DNA of 64,000 nt from CBCXVS01 sp965178525 (GCA_965178525.1 CBCXVS010000001.1:41646-105645), one strand, 5' to 3'. Counted from the first letter of the stretch, positions 1 to 8,231 are shown. A program made the numbers and translations. Notes: a model not told the origin generated them from the sequence alone.

Positions 1-56
1 ACAGGGGGCGACGGAGTGGCCTGTCCGGCCGGAACCTGCAACTTCACCTTGGCCAT
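1..56 (-). CDS. rplK: 50S ribosomal protein L11, N-terminal part
   Basis: Only the first 18 codons lie in the window; the gene runs off the left edge. The minus-strand translation begins MAKVKLQVPAGQATPSPPV, the typical L11 start with the conserved PAGxAxPxPPV segment. L11 binds 23S rRNA in the GTPase-associated centre. It follows nusG, the usual secE-nusG-rplK order. The 184 bases between it and nusG show no other gene. Confidence 0.93.
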   Translation of the reverse strand, partial: MAKVKLQVPAGQATPSPP

Positions 57-240
57 GATCTGCCTTGCCATGCTTTACTCCATCTTTCTTGCCTTGCGTA
101 TGAGGCGTCACATGTTCTCTGCAGAGTCCTGACGGATCGCCATGGGATTGACCCGACTACCGACGATAGACATCACGGCCCACACGGGACAAGTGATCGG
201 GTGTATCAATATGGTCATGAGGTCCGACTGCGGATGCCGC

Positions 241-765
241 TCAGACGCGCTCAACCTGCAAAAAGTCCAACTCAACGGGCGTGGCCCGGCCAAAGATGCT
301 GACCATGACCTTGAGCTTGCCGCGTTCGGGATTCACATCACGAATCACACCCGTAAAGTTCGAAAACGGCCCGTCAATGACCCGAACATTTTCCCCCAAA
401 TCGAAGTCGACCCGGGGTTTCGGCTCGGCCGTATCCCCCCGCATATGTTCGCGGATGTGCTCAACTTCTTCCTCCGATAGGGGTGTCGGATCCTTGCCAC
501 TGCCCAGAAAGCCCGTCACTTTGGGGGTTTCGTTGATCACATTCCAGATATCGTCTCCCATTTCCATCTCAATCATGAGATAGCCCGGAAAAAATTTCCG
601 TGATGAGACGCGACGCTTCCCCCCCTTCATTTCGACCACATCCTCAGTCGGCACCAAAATTTGTCCCACACGGTCGCGCAGCCCCACGGCCGTCAAACGC
701 TCTTCCAAGCTGGCCCGCACCTTGTTTTCATGGCCAGAGTAGGTATGAATGACGTACCATTGCAT
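241..765 (-). CDS. nusG: transcription termination/antitermination protein NusG
   Basis: About 174 residues. The N-terminal NGN domain opens with MQWYVIHTYSGHE and contains the KFFPGYLMIEM strand that contacts RNA polymerase. The C-terminal KOW domain holds the ENVRVIDGPFSNFTGVI segment. NusG couples polymerase to Rho and to the ribosome. I take the ATG at 765, which fits the family start, over an ATG two codons upstream. It lies between secE and rplK, as in most bacteria. Confidence 0.97.
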   Translation of the reverse strand: MQWYVIHTYSGHENKVRASLEERLTAVGLRDRVGQILVPTEDVVEMKGGKRRVSSRKFFPGYLMIEMEMGDDIWNVINETPKVTGFLGSGKDPTPLSEEEVEHIREHMRGDTAEPKPRVDFDLGENVRVIDGPFSNFTGVIRDVNPERGKLKVMVSIFGRATPVELDFLQVERV

Positions 766-784
766 GCACATAACCTGTCCTACA

Positions 785-979
785 TTATCTGAGGATGTTA
801 CTAATGGCGACCGACAGCGCCAAATCGACGACCCCTAAGTACAGCGAAATCACAAACACGGCAACGAGGACCACCGCCGTCGATGCAATGGTCTCCTTGC
901 GCGAGGGGAACGTCACTTTCCGCAACTCGGACCGCACATCCCGGAAAAACTGCACGGCTTTGTCATACATGGCCCACAT
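785..979 (-). CDS. secE: preprotein translocase subunit SecE
   Basis: About 64 residues, the single-helix form of SecE. An amphipathic segment with the conserved ELRKVTFPSRKE motif precedes one membrane helix (TAVVLVAVFVISLYLGVVD). The start is placed at MWAMYDK (979); the open frame extends upstream but that part does not look like SecE. It clamps SecY in the inner-membrane translocon. Its stop lies 19 bases before nusG, so the two are co-transcribed. Confidence 0.95.
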   Translation of the reverse strand: MWAMYDKAVQFFRDVRSELRKVTFPSRKETIASTAVVLVAVFVISLYLGVVDLALSVAISNILR

Positions 980-1041
980 GGTTCGCAACTCCTCACCCGT
1001 GCGCCTTCGGCTGCCCTCACCGAGAATCACGCAGGAGAAAG

Positions 1042-1115
1042 CAGGCCAGGAGGGATTCGAACCCCCAACACCCGGATTTGGAGTCCGGTGCTCTAGCCGT
1101 TCGAGCTACTGGCCT
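1042..1115 (-). tRNA. trnW: tRNA-Trp (CCA)
   Basis: The reverse strand folds as a complete cloverleaf: acceptor AGGCCAG pairs with CTGGCCT, the anticodon loop CTCCAAA gives CCA, and the T arm carries GGTTCGAAT. It sits between rpmG and secE, the position tRNA-Trp holds in several bacterial tuf-secE clusters. The CCA tail is not encoded. Confidence 0.95.
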
Positions 1116-1161
1116 GTAAGGCTCTCCCCCAACCGAGACATCCCTGACGTTGGTCGTCAGA

Positions 1162-1311
1162 TTAACGGGTCTCGCGGTGCACCGTGTGCTGGCGACAAAA
1201 GCGACAGTATTTCTTAAACTCAAAGCGGTTCGGCGTGCGCCGCTTATTTTTCGTAGTCGTATAATTGCGCCGCCGACAGCTCTCACACGCCAAAATCACC
1301 ATATCTCGCAT
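1162..1311 (-). CDS. rpmG: 50S ribosomal protein L33, zinc-binding type
   Basis: Forty-nine residues starting MRDMVILACESC and ending TVHRETR, the usual L33 length. Two Cys pairs, C9/C12 and C36/C39, make this the zinc-ribbon (C+) form. A GAGG ribosome site lies 9 bases before the ATG. It lies between tuf and tRNA-Trp, the location next to secE seen in many Gram-positive and other bacteria. Confidence 0.95.
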   Translation of the reverse strand: MRDMVILACESCRRRNYTTTKNKRRTPNRFEFKKYCRFCRQHTVHRETR

Positions 1312-1404
1312 AACGCGCCCTCAACCAGTGTCACAGACGATACAGATGCATGGCAAATCCCATCGTCTTCATGACCTGACGGGGAGACGGGCACCGGCGG
1401 CGTC

Positions 1405-2598
1405 TTACTGCACGACATCACTGACGACTCCAGCACCCACCGTCCGGCCCCCTTCCCGGATCGCAAACCGCAACTCCTTCTCCAACGCGATCGGCGTGAT
1501 CAACTGCACCGAGATCGACACATTGTCCCCTGGCATCACCATCTCTGTCCCCTCAGGAAGCGTCACCACCCCCGTCACATCCGTCGTCCGAAAGTAAAAC
1601 TGCGGTCGGTAACCCTGGAAAAATGGCGTGTGACGACCCCCCTCCTCCTTCGACAACACGTACACCTCCGCCTCAAACGCCGTGTGCGGCGTGATACTGC
1701 CCGGCTTCGCCAACACCTGACCGCGCTCGATCTCGTCGCGCTTCACCCCCCGCAACAACACCCCGATATTGTCACCCGCTTCGCCCTGATCCAACAGCTT
1801 GCGAAACATCTCCACCCCCGTCGCCACCGTCTTGTGCGTCGCCTTCATCCCCACGATCTCCACCTCTTCGCCCACCTTCACCACGCCCCGCTCGACCCGG
1901 CCCGTGGCCACCGTGCCCCGGCCCTGGATCGAAAACACATCCTCCACCGGCATCAAAAACGGACGGTCCACCGCCCGCTCCGGCGTCGGCACGTACGCAT
2001 CGATCGCATCCATCAACTCGAAGATACAACGCGCCTCCTCCGACTCCGGGTCCCCGCTGTTGAGCGCATTGAGCGCACTGCCTCGGATGATCGGGATCTC
2101 CTCGCCCGGAAAGTCGTATAACGACAGTAGCTCTTGCATCTCCAACTCCACCAGGTCCAAGAGCTCTTCGTCGTCCACCGCGTCCACTTTGTTCATGAAC
2201 ACCACGATGTAGGGCACCCCCACCTGCCGCGCCAACAAGATGTGCTCGCGCGTCTGCGGCATCGGCCCGTCCGCGGCGCTCACCACCAGCACCGCCCCGT
2301 CCATCTGCGCCGCCCCCGTGATCATGTTCTTGACATAATCGGCATGGCCCGGACAGTCCACATGCGCGTAGTGACGATTTTCCGTCTGATACTCCACGTG
2401 AGCCGTGGCAATGGTGATGCCGCGGGCTTTTTCTTCCGGCGCCTTGTCGATCTCGTCAAAGGGAATGTAATCGGCCAAGCCTTTTTTCGCCAAGATCTCC
2501 GTGATCGCCGACGTCAACGTGGTTTTGCCATGGTCGACGTGACCGATCGTGCCAATGTTCACATGCGGTTTCGTCCGTTCGAATTTCGCTTTCGCCAT
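1405..2598 (-). CDS. tuf: elongation factor Tu
   Basis: 397 residues, the normal EF-Tu length. It starts MAKAKFERTKPHVNIGTIGH after an AGGAG site. The G1 motif GHVDHGKT, G3 DCPGH and G4 NKVD are intact. The C-terminal barrel ends EGGRTVGAGVVSDVVQ. It delivers aminoacyl-tRNA to the ribosome. The open frame extends 28 codons upstream, but that stretch is leader sequence between tuf and the tRNA-Thr gene. Confidence 0.98.
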   Translation of the reverse strand: MAKAKFERTKPHVNIGTIGHVDHGKTTLTSAITEILAKKGLADYIPFDEIDKAPEEKARGITIATAHVEYQTENRHYAHVDCPGHADYVKNMITGAAQMDGAVLVVSAADGPMPQTREHILLARQVGVPYIVVFMNKVDAVDDEELLDLVELEMQELLSLYDFPGEEIPIIRGSALNALNSGDPESEEARCIFELMDAIDAYVPTPERAVDRPFLMPVEDVFSIQGRGTVATGRVERGVVKVGEEVEIVGMKATHKTVATGVEMFRKLLDQGEAGDNIGVLLRGVKRDEIERGQVLAKPGSITPHTAFEAEVYVLSKEEGGRHTPFFQGYRPQFYFRTTDVTGVVTLPEGTEMVMPGDNVSISVQLITPIALEKELRFAIREGGRTVGAGVVSDVVQ

Positions 2599-2769
2599 TG
2601 CCGCGCTCCTCACCACACAACATGTCGCGCCCCAACCAACTGCTTCAGCACTAGCCGGCATCCACGACCAATGCTCCGGCAAGCCTACACACAGCTAGCA
2701 CTTAGAAATACTGGAGAAGTGTGCATCGATAGGTCGTTGTCACAACGAACCCATAACTGCGGGTCAAAA

Positions 2770-2845
2770 TGGAGCCCACGATCGGACTTGAACCGACGAC
2801 CTCTTCCTTACCAAGGAAGTGCTCCACCGCCTGAGCTACGTGGGC
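2770..2845 (-). tRNA. trnT: tRNA-Thr (GGT)
   Basis: Cloverleaf on the reverse strand: GCCCACG acceptor with its complement, anticodon loop TTGGTAA giving GGT, T arm GGTTCAAGT. The CCA end is encoded, unlike the other tRNAs here. It lies directly upstream of tuf, as in the E. coli tufB operon. Confidence 0.95.
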
Positions 2846-2868
2846 CCGGAGGTACACCCCACACCAAG

Positions 2869-2941
2869 AGCGGGAAACGGGACTCGAACCCGCGACCCTC
2901 AGCTTGGAAGGCTGATGCTCTACCAACTGAGCTATTCCCGC
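2869..2941 (-). tRNA. trnG: tRNA-Gly (TCC)
   Basis: Acceptor GCGGGAA pairs with TTCCCGC; the anticodon loop CTTCCAA gives TCC; the T arm is GGGTTCGAGTCC. Third in the tRNA-Thr-Tyr-Gly-Thr-tuf series. CCA is not encoded. Confidence 0.95.
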
Positions 2942-2974
2942 CCGGTCTAGACTGCAGCGTCCACACCACAACAA

Positions 2975-3056
2975 TGGGGAGGGGAGGATTCGAACCTCCG
3001 AAGGCTTCGCCAACAGATTTACAGTCTGCCCCCTTTGGCCACTCGGGAACCTCCCC
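2975..3056 (-). tRNA. trnY: tRNA-Tyr (GTA)
   Basis: 82-nt class II tRNA with a long variable arm. Acceptor GGGGAGG pairs with CCTCCCC, discriminator A, anticodon loop CTGTAAA giving GTA. Second in the tRNA run upstream of tuf. Confidence 0.95.
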
Positions 3057-3110
3057 ATTGAAAGCACCGGATGAGTGAATACCGTGGAAAACTGTCTTAT
3101 GATGTGAAGG

Positions 3111-3182
3111 AGCCGATGAGAGGACTTGAACCTCCAACCTGCTGATTACAAATCAGCTGCTCTACCGTTGAGCTACATCGGC
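3111..3182 (-). tRNA. trnT: tRNA-Thr (TGT)
   Basis: Acceptor GCCGATG pairs with CATCGGC; the anticodon loop TTTGTAA gives TGT; the T arm is GAGGTTCAAGTCC. First tRNA of the operon, about 40 bases downstream of the promoter at 3231-3259. Confidence 0.95.
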
Positions 3183-3230
3183 GATGCAGATACCCCCTGC
3201 GTCAGCCAGCCACAAAATGAATAACGGTCC

Positions 3231-3259
3231 AATATACAGAAAAACCCATGCGTTGTCAA
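3231..3259 (-). promoter_or_regulatory. sigma70-type promoter of the tRNA-tuf-secE-nusG operon
   Basis: On the minus strand TTGACA (3259-3254) is followed by exactly 17 bases and TATATT (3236-3231). The -35 box is a consensus match and the -10 box is near consensus. Transcription would start about 3222, some 40 bases before tRNA-Thr. The strength fits an operon carrying four tRNAs and EF-Tu. Confidence 0.85.
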
Positions 3260-3345
3260 TAGGCAGTCTGAGAGCGCCAGGCACCGTGTCATGAACGACC
3301 CGACCTGTCTTGCGGGTAAGCGACACTTGGCGGCGGCCTATCCTG

Positions 3346-4113
3346 CTACGCAGAGGGCTGGGTTTCCGCCGAAGTCATGCGCTGGTTCCAAACATACGAT
3401 AAAACGATCGATCCCGCCACCGCAACGTTGAGAGAATCACTGTCGGGGTGCATCGGAATGTGCACGAGGCTGTCACAGCGGCTCCGTACCAAGCGCCGTA
3501 TGCCGCGCCCTTCAGCTCCCAGGACGACAACGACACGTTCCGGCCAGACGACTTGGTCCACGGCGGCATCAGCCCGCCCGTCCGTCCCATACACCCAACA
3601 GTGAAGCTGCTTCAAGGTGTCGAGCGCCTGCACCATATTACCCACCTGTACCACCGAGACCCGTTCCACGGCGCCTGCCGAGCGCTTGACCACCACAGGC
3701 GTGAGCCGCACAGAATGATGGCGCGGCACCAGGATCGTTCCAACCCCAAACGCGGCGGCTGACCGAATGAGGGTAGCAAAGTTGCCCACATCTGTCACCC
3801 CATCGAGCAACAACAACGTCTGCGGCCCGCTGGCCGATGTAAGCTGCGCTTGCACATCGGCCAGTGTATGATAGCCCAGGGGGCTTACGAAAGCGACCAC
3901 CCCTTGATGTTGATCGTGGCCGAGCAGGCGCCGCAACTGGGCATGGCTCACGGAGGTCATGGGAATCTCACGGCGGGACGCAAGGGCGACGATACGTTGA
4001 ACGCCAGCCCCTTGCCGCTGCGACGCCAGGAGAATTTTTTCTACACGGCGGCGCTCAGCCTGCAACACCTCGAGCACCGGATGGATGCCATATACTTTTT
4101 CTTCGGCCGTCAT
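3346..4113 (-). CDS. rlmB: 23S rRNA (guanosine-2'-O-)-methyltransferase RlmB (SpoU family)
   Basis: 255 residues. The N-terminal substrate-binding domain begins EEKVYGIHPVLEVLQ. The C-terminal knotted SpoU domain holds motif 1 (DGVTDVGNFATLIRSAAAFG), motif 2 (VVVVLGAEGRGIRRLV) and motif 3 (IPMHPDSDSLNVAVAGSIVL). Family role: methylates G2251 of 23S rRNA. GTG (4116) and ATG (4113) are adjacent possible starts. It follows ispF by 25 bases, in the same transcription unit as ispD-ispF. Confidence 0.92.
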   Translation of the reverse strand: MTAEEKVYGIHPVLEVLQAERRRVEKILLASQRQGAGVQRIVALASRREIPMTSVSHAQLRRLLGHDQHQGVVAFVSPLGYHTLADVQAQLTSASGPQTLLLLDGVTDVGNFATLIRSAAAFGVGTILVPRHHSVRLTPVVVKRSAGAVERVSVVQVGNMVQALDTLKQLHCWVYGTDGRADAAVDQVVWPERVVVVLGAEGRGIRRLVRSRCDSLVHIPMHPDSDSLNVAVAGSIVLSYVWNQRMTSAETQPSA

Positions 4114-4138
4114 CACTCACAATCATCGTGGCGCGGTC

Positions 4139-4630
4139 TCACGCCGGCTCAGCACTCGGAAGCGGACACAAGAGACACACTGCATAGGCCGCAATCCCCT
4201 CTTCCTCACCGGCAAATCCCAAGCCATCGGTGGTTGTGGCCTTAACACTCATCTGTCCCGGTGTCCCACCCACAGCCGCCGTCAGCCTCTGCACCATCTG
4301 TGGCACGTACGGCGCCAAACGCGGGCGCTGAGCAACTACGGTGATATCCGCATTGCCTAAGCCATAGCCGCGCTCACGCACGAGCGCGCTCACCTGCTGT
4401 AACAAGACCAGGCTCGACACCCCCCGCCAGCGGGGTTCAGTACTGGGAAAATGTTGCCCCAAATCCCCGAGCGCCAAGGCGCCTAGCATCGCATCACACA
4501 AGGCGTGCACCGCCACATCAGCGTCGGAATATCCCTCTAATCCCCGCTCGTGTGGTATCTGTACGCCCCCCAGTATGAGCGCCCGTCCAGGCACGAGCGG
4601 ATGGACATCATAGCCGAATCCTACGCGCAT
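4139..4630 (-). CDS. ispF: 2-C-methyl-D-erythritol 2,4-cyclodiphosphate synthase
   Basis: 163 residues. The start GFGYDVHPLV carries the Asp and His metal ligands, SDADVAVHALCDAMLGA a further His, and ADITVVAQRPRLAPY plus VKATTTDGLGFAGEEEGIAA are the conserved C-terminal motifs. It forms the cyclic diphosphate of the non-mevalonate isoprenoid pathway, two steps after IspD, which is encoded just upstream. A dispersed repeat (4711-4778) separates it from ispD. Confidence 0.96.
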   Translation of the reverse strand: MRVGFGYDVHPLVPGRALILGGVQIPHERGLEGYSDADVAVHALCDAMLGALALGDLGQHFPSTEPRWRGVSSLVLLQQVSALVRERGYGLGNADITVVAQRPRLAPYVPQMVQRLTAAVGGTPGQMSVKATTTDGLGFAGEEEGIAAYAVCLLCPLPSAEPA

Positions 4631-4710
4631 AGCTATCCCTTACGTACCTGATCCAGGCATCGGGACTTCGTACACAACACCAGTAGGATGCCATCCCTTC
4701 AGTACCTGTA

Positions 4711-4778
4711 CAGGATTACCTTTATACATTTCTCTCCAGGGCAAAAATATAAGTTTGGTTTTATTTCGGTACTTATTT
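4711..4778. repeat. dispersed intergenic repeat, copy A
   Basis: About 65 bases between ispD and ispF that resemble sequences at 10621-10692 and 38783-38850, with shorter relatives at 38893-38935 and 16747-16795. Shared pieces are ACATTT...CTCCAGGG..AAAATAT, then AAGTTTGGTT and a final GTACTTATT. The centre TCTCCAGGGCAAAA resembles a small TTTTCC/GGAAAA hairpin in the other copies. It lacks coding capacity. Confidence 0.6.
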
Positions 4779-4792
4779 GCAGTATGCCGTAC

Positions 4793-5509
4793 TTAGACAC
4801 CATGACGCAGGAAACTCTCACCTAAGAATAAATCATCCGGGGTTGTCATTTTCACGTTCTGCTGCGCTCCTAAGATGACATGTACGGGATGGCCAAGCGC
4901 TTCGACGAGCCCCGCTTCATCGGTTGCCTGCAGCCCCTGCCGCCGGGCCTGTTGAAACGCCGTCTGCAACAGAGCCCACCGAAACGCCTGCGGGGTTTGA
5001 GTACGCCATAAGCGCTCGCGGGAAATCGTCGTTTCGACCTGGCCCGCCTCCGACACCCGCTTGAGCGTATCGGTGAGCGGTACGGCGGTAATGGCCGCCC
5101 CGTGGCGAGCCGCCCCCTGAAGGCTTTGGTGCAACAACGACTCAGTCACAAAGGGACGGACACCGTCATGGACCACGACCAAATCCACCGCCGCGGTCAC
5201 CTGTTGCAATCCACGCCACACTGATTCCTGCCGTTCCGCCCCGCCGGTAACGATACCCCGGACTTTGCGAAAACCGTAACGCTCGACGATCGCATGCCGA
5301 CAATGGTCGGCATAGTCCGCAGCCACCACGAGCCAGATCTCATCCACAGCCGAGGCCGCTTCGAAGATATCGAGGGTCCGGGCCAAGATCTCTCGCCCGT
5401 CCAGCAGTTGATACGGTTTGGACACGGCCCCACCCATGCGCAGGCCACTGCCAGCCGCCGGGATCAGCGCCGCCACGTGGGCGCTTGCCAGAATATCGTG
5501 GGTTTCCAT
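4793..5509 (-). CDS. ispD: 2-C-methyl-D-erythritol 4-phosphate cytidylyltransferase
   Basis: About 238 residues. AALIPAAGSGLRMGG is the CTP-binding loop; VVVHDGVRPFV and ATDEAGLVEALGHPVH are the other family motifs. The ATG at 5509 is chosen because AAGGA lies 5 bases upstream; an earlier in-frame ATG lacks such a site. It makes CDP-ME in the non-mevalonate pathway. It lies between the PIN-TRAM gene and ispF, an order also known in Bacillus. Confidence 0.95.
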   Translation of the reverse strand: METHDILASAHVAALIPAAGSGLRMGGAVSKPYQLLDGREILARTLDIFEAASAVDEIWLVVAADYADHCRHAIVERYGFRKVRGIVTGGAERQESVWRGLQQVTAAVDLVVVHDGVRPFVTESLLHQSLQGAARHGAAITAVPLTDTLKRVSEAGQVETTISRERLWRTQTPQAFRWALLQTAFQQARRQGLQATDEAGLVEALGHPVHVILGAQQNVKMTTPDDLFLGESFLRHGV

Positions 5510-5608
5510 GCGCGTTCCTTCATGCTGCGCACCACCATTCAGGTAACCCGATCGCAAGCCGTATGAAGAGGTTTCGCAGCTTGTGCCCCTTTTGACGTGG
5601 CGTCTTCC

Positions 5609-6634
5609 TTAGCGACTTTCGACCGGCACATCCCGCGTGGCATCTTCCTTCAAACGGCTGAAGATCATACGGCCGGCGGTCGTTTGCAACACACTGGTCA
5701 CCGACACATCCACATGCTTGTTGAGATATTTCCTCGCATTATCGACGACGACCATCGTCCCATCATCGAGATATGCCACCCCCTGGTCGTATTCCTTGCC
5801 CTCTTTCAGCACGTAGACGTGCATGACCTCGCCCGGCAGCACGACCGGTTTCACCGCATTCGCCAATTGATTGATGTTGAGGACAGGCACGCCTTGTAAT
5901 TCAGCGACCTTGTTCAAATTAAAATCATTCGTCAAGACCTTGCCCCGCAAGGTCTTGCCTAACGCCACGAGCTTCGCATCGACATCGCGAATTTTGGGAA
6001 AATCATGTTCCACAATCCGTACATCCCGCTCAACATCTTTTTGGATGCGCTGCAAAATATCCAGACCACGCCGCCCCCGGTTCCGCTTTAAGGAATCTGA
6101 AGAGCCCGCAATGTGTTGGAGCTCTTTCAGGACGAATTGGGGTACAATTAAAGGACCTTCGAGAAAGTCCGTCTCACAAATATCCGCAATGCGCCCGTCG
6201 ATAATCACACTGGTATCGAGGATCTTCGGGCTACTGCCCTGTCCTTCGTGTAACCACTCGTTTCCACTGGCCTGGCCGCCGAACTCCGGCCCTTTGCTCA
6301 AACCAAGGACGATCCCGAAGTAGGCGCAGACGACATAGCTTAGCAAGGATAACGCCTGCAACACCGCCCCATTCTGTATTGACAGTTTCCCCAGCAAATG
6401 GGTAATGACGGCGCCCAAGAGCAAGCCGAGTACGAGCCCGCCGAGACCATTGAGATAGGAACGCAATGGAATCTTACGCAACACCCTCTTAAGCATACAG
6501 AGTAGAGTCGCACAGATGATGCCAAGCCCCGCCCCCAAGGCTTCGGAGACCCATCCGTCTTGCGTCATAGCAACAACGCTGCCGGTCCACCCTCCCACCA
6601 CGACGACTAGGAGCCGCAAGAGATAGAATCCCAC
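5609..6634 (-). CDS. membrane-anchored PIN-TRAM domain protein (YacL-like)
   Basis: 341 residues. Four hydrophobic helices fill roughly residues 1-112. A PIN nuclease-type domain begins KILDTSVIIDGRIADI (Asp140, Asp146) with further acidic residues at DVDAK and TNDFN (Asp237). The C-terminal part (about 265-325) is TRAM-like, a predicted RNA-binding barrel. Bacillus YacL has the same layout and also precedes ispD. The substrate is not known to me; an RNA-related role is an inference. Confidence 0.88.
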   Translation of the reverse strand: MGFYLLRLLVVVVGGWTGSVVAMTQDGWVSEALGAGLGIICATLLCMLKRVLRKIPLRSYLNGLGGLVLGLLLGAVITHLLGKLSIQNGAVLQALSLLSYVVCAYFGIVLGLSKGPEFGGQASGNEWLHEGQGSSPKILDTSVIIDGRIADICETDFLEGPLIVPQFVLKELQHIAGSSDSLKRNRGRRGLDILQRIQKDVERDVRIVEHDFPKIRDVDAKLVALGKTLRGKVLTNDFNLNKVAELQGVPVLNINQLANAVKPVVLPGEVMHVYVLKEGKEYDQGVAYLDDGTMVVVDNARKYLNKHVDVSVTSVLQTTAGRMIFSRLKEDATRDVPVESR

Positions 6635-6890
6635 CTATCCACCCCCTTTCACGCGTCGAGAAGCTCTGGAGGCTGTAGTCTCCAGCAACACATAAGCAAG
6701 CATCTACATCATATAATACCAATATTTATGCCGAACTGCTGCTGTAATGTTCAAATGGGTCACAGCCGGCTCGGTGTTCCCTCTTTGTGAACCGGCCTCT
6801 CGGCCGGCCGCGCCTCATACCATAGCCAAGACATGGCACGGCCCTTCCCGGTGAGCCCATCCGTGCCGTGCAGGCCGTACGACGGCATCG

Positions 6891-7505
6891 TCAGACAACC
6901 CCATCAGGGATGGCGGGTAGCGCCCTGTACGCGTTGGCAATCGCCTGCCAATCCTCGTATATGAGTAGTTTTTTCCGGCGGATCGCATAGGGGTCACCAT
7001 AGAGCGCACTGGCCGGATTAAAGGTCACATAGGCGGGTACCGTGGCCGTGGCATGCCGCCAGACCGACCAGCCACGCTGGCGTTCCAGACTCCCTTTGAT
7101 ACCGAGAAAATACTGCATGGGTAGCCGCCCCAACATCACCAGTAATTGGGGTTGCACGAGCAAAATCTCCTGCTGCAGCCGATCTTGACACGCTCGGATT
7201 TCCGCCACGCGAGGGGAGCGGTCTGCGGGCGCTCGGCACACGACTAAATTGGTGATATACACCTGGTCGCGTGGGATTTCAACCCGTGGCGCCGCCAGAA
7301 TACGCTGTAAAAGCTCGCCTGCCGGACCCGCAAAAGGGCGTCCGACGCGTTCATCCGTCTCCCCAATACGCTCGGCTAGCAGCAGCAGCAGCGCTCGGGG
7401 AGCCCCATGGCCGAATACGACCCGCGTACGCGACTGCGCCAGGGCGCAGCGCTGACAATCGCTATACACGCCGCGCAGTGCTTCCAGTGCCGCCGTCTCT
7501 GTCAT
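6891..7505 (-). CDS. family-4 uracil-DNA glycosylase-like protein, divergent active site
   Basis: 204 residues. Four cysteines at 17, 20, 90 and 106 have the spacing that holds the 4Fe-4S cluster of type 4 uracil-DNA glycosylases, and GRPFAGPAGELL follows as in the family. Two motifs are altered: the usual GEAPG loop reads AERIGE (44-49), and the C-terminal HPA/HPS motif reads NPA (163-165), so the expected His is Asn. It may have a different activity, or none, on uracil in DNA. Confidence 0.8.
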   Translation of the reverse strand: MTETAALEALRGVYSDCQRCALAQSRTRVVFGHGAPRALLLLLAERIGETDERVGRPFAGPAGELLQRILAAPRVEIPRDQVYITNLVVCRAPADRSPRVAEIRACQDRLQQEILLVQPQLLVMLGRLPMQYFLGIKGSLERQRGWSVWRHATATVPAYVTFNPASALYGDPYAIRRKKLLIYEDWQAIANAYRALPAIPDGVV

Positions 7506-7628
7506 GTCTGTCCTCGTCCTCCCTCTTCGCGTCGCCCGCCCCGCCTCAGGCCCACTTGATGCATTTCCCCCAGAATTATAGCATACCTGCGTTATGCGTG
7601 CTTGGCATGCCTGCGAAAGGAGACACCT

Positions 7629-7754
7629 GTGAAAGCGCGACGCTCGATGCGCTTTGTCCCCGGCAATAAGCCGTCGTGGATGGTCGATATCGCCATGGTC
7701 AAAAACTCACAACAGATTCTCGAATTGGCGCGTGTGATTGGCGCCGTGAAATAA
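7629..7754 (+). pseudogene. internally deleted HpcH/HpaI aldolase (citrate lyase beta-like) remnant
   Basis: A 41-codon frame behind AAGGAGA reads VKARRSMRFVPGNKPSWM and then DIAMVKNSQQILELARVIGA. The first part resembles the N-terminus of CitE-like lyases (family form RSxLFVPGNRPxW) and the second their C-terminal end (IDxxMVxxAQxIL). Roughly 240 central residues of a normal CitE are missing, with the frame kept. I read it as a deletion remnant; a short expressed peptide is possible. Confidence 0.5.
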
Positions 7755-7813
7755 AGTGGAGAAAAGATAGAAATGAGGACTTGAATTGTACTTGCGATTT
7801 CCGCTAGGATGGG

Positions 7814-7865
7814 AGCCTCTCAGGTTCTTGCTGCCATGGCAGGCGTCACATGCTCCTGAGAGGCT
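7814..7865. promoter_or_regulatory. 11-bp perfect inverted repeat upstream of the zinc-ribbon membrane protein
   Basis: AGCCTCTCAGG (7814-7824) is repeated inverted as CCTGAGAGGCT (7855-7865) with a 30-base loop. It lies 63 bases before the gene at 7929. It could be a stem-loop in the leader RNA or an operator; no U-tract follows, so it is not a typical terminator. Confidence 0.5.
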
Positions 7866-7928
7866 GACGGACTCGTACTGCGTACCGCCAATTCATTCCC
7901 CACCGGGCTCTTGTTAAAGGGGTGCGTC

Positions 7929-8231
7929 ATGGTCCCTGTTCTCCAAGCCCTCGCCGATTTGTTCAGCTATGCAGGGTTCTGGCTCATATTATGGGTCGCG
8001 GCTTTGGTGGGGTTTTCCGTGTTTATCATACGTGTGAACCGCACGGCCAAAAAACCACGCCCTTGGGTCGTGCGCAAAGGGACCTGTTTTTTTTGCAACA
8101 GTGACTTGTTCGGTACCACACGGGAATATCAACGCCTCAATCTCCTCGAAACCCTCTCGCCGGAGAGTAAGTATCTCTGTACAAGTTGCGACCAAGAGAA
8201 GGTTTTCGGCTTGCTCAGTAAGCTCGGCTAA
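7929..8231 (+). CDS. small membrane protein with a zinc-ribbon-like tail
   Basis: About 100 residues starting MVPVLQALADLFS. One membrane helix (FWLILWVAALVGFSVFII) is followed by a basic stretch and a cytoplasmic tail with CFFC and CTSC pairs about 35 residues apart, a likely zinc site. The ATG at 7929 follows AAAGGGG. I do not recognise the family. It reads toward the dehydrogenase gene at 8335. Confidence 0.65.
   Translation: MVPVLQALADLFSYAGFWLILWVAALVGFSVFIIRVNRTAKKPRPWVVRKGTCFFCNSDLFGTTREYQRLNLLETLSPESKYLCTSCDQEKVFGLLSKLG

Noticed and set aside
1630..2121. His/Arg-rich plus-strand frames over tuf
   Set aside because: They are the antisense of the EF-Tu gene; high-GC codon bias opens them by chance.
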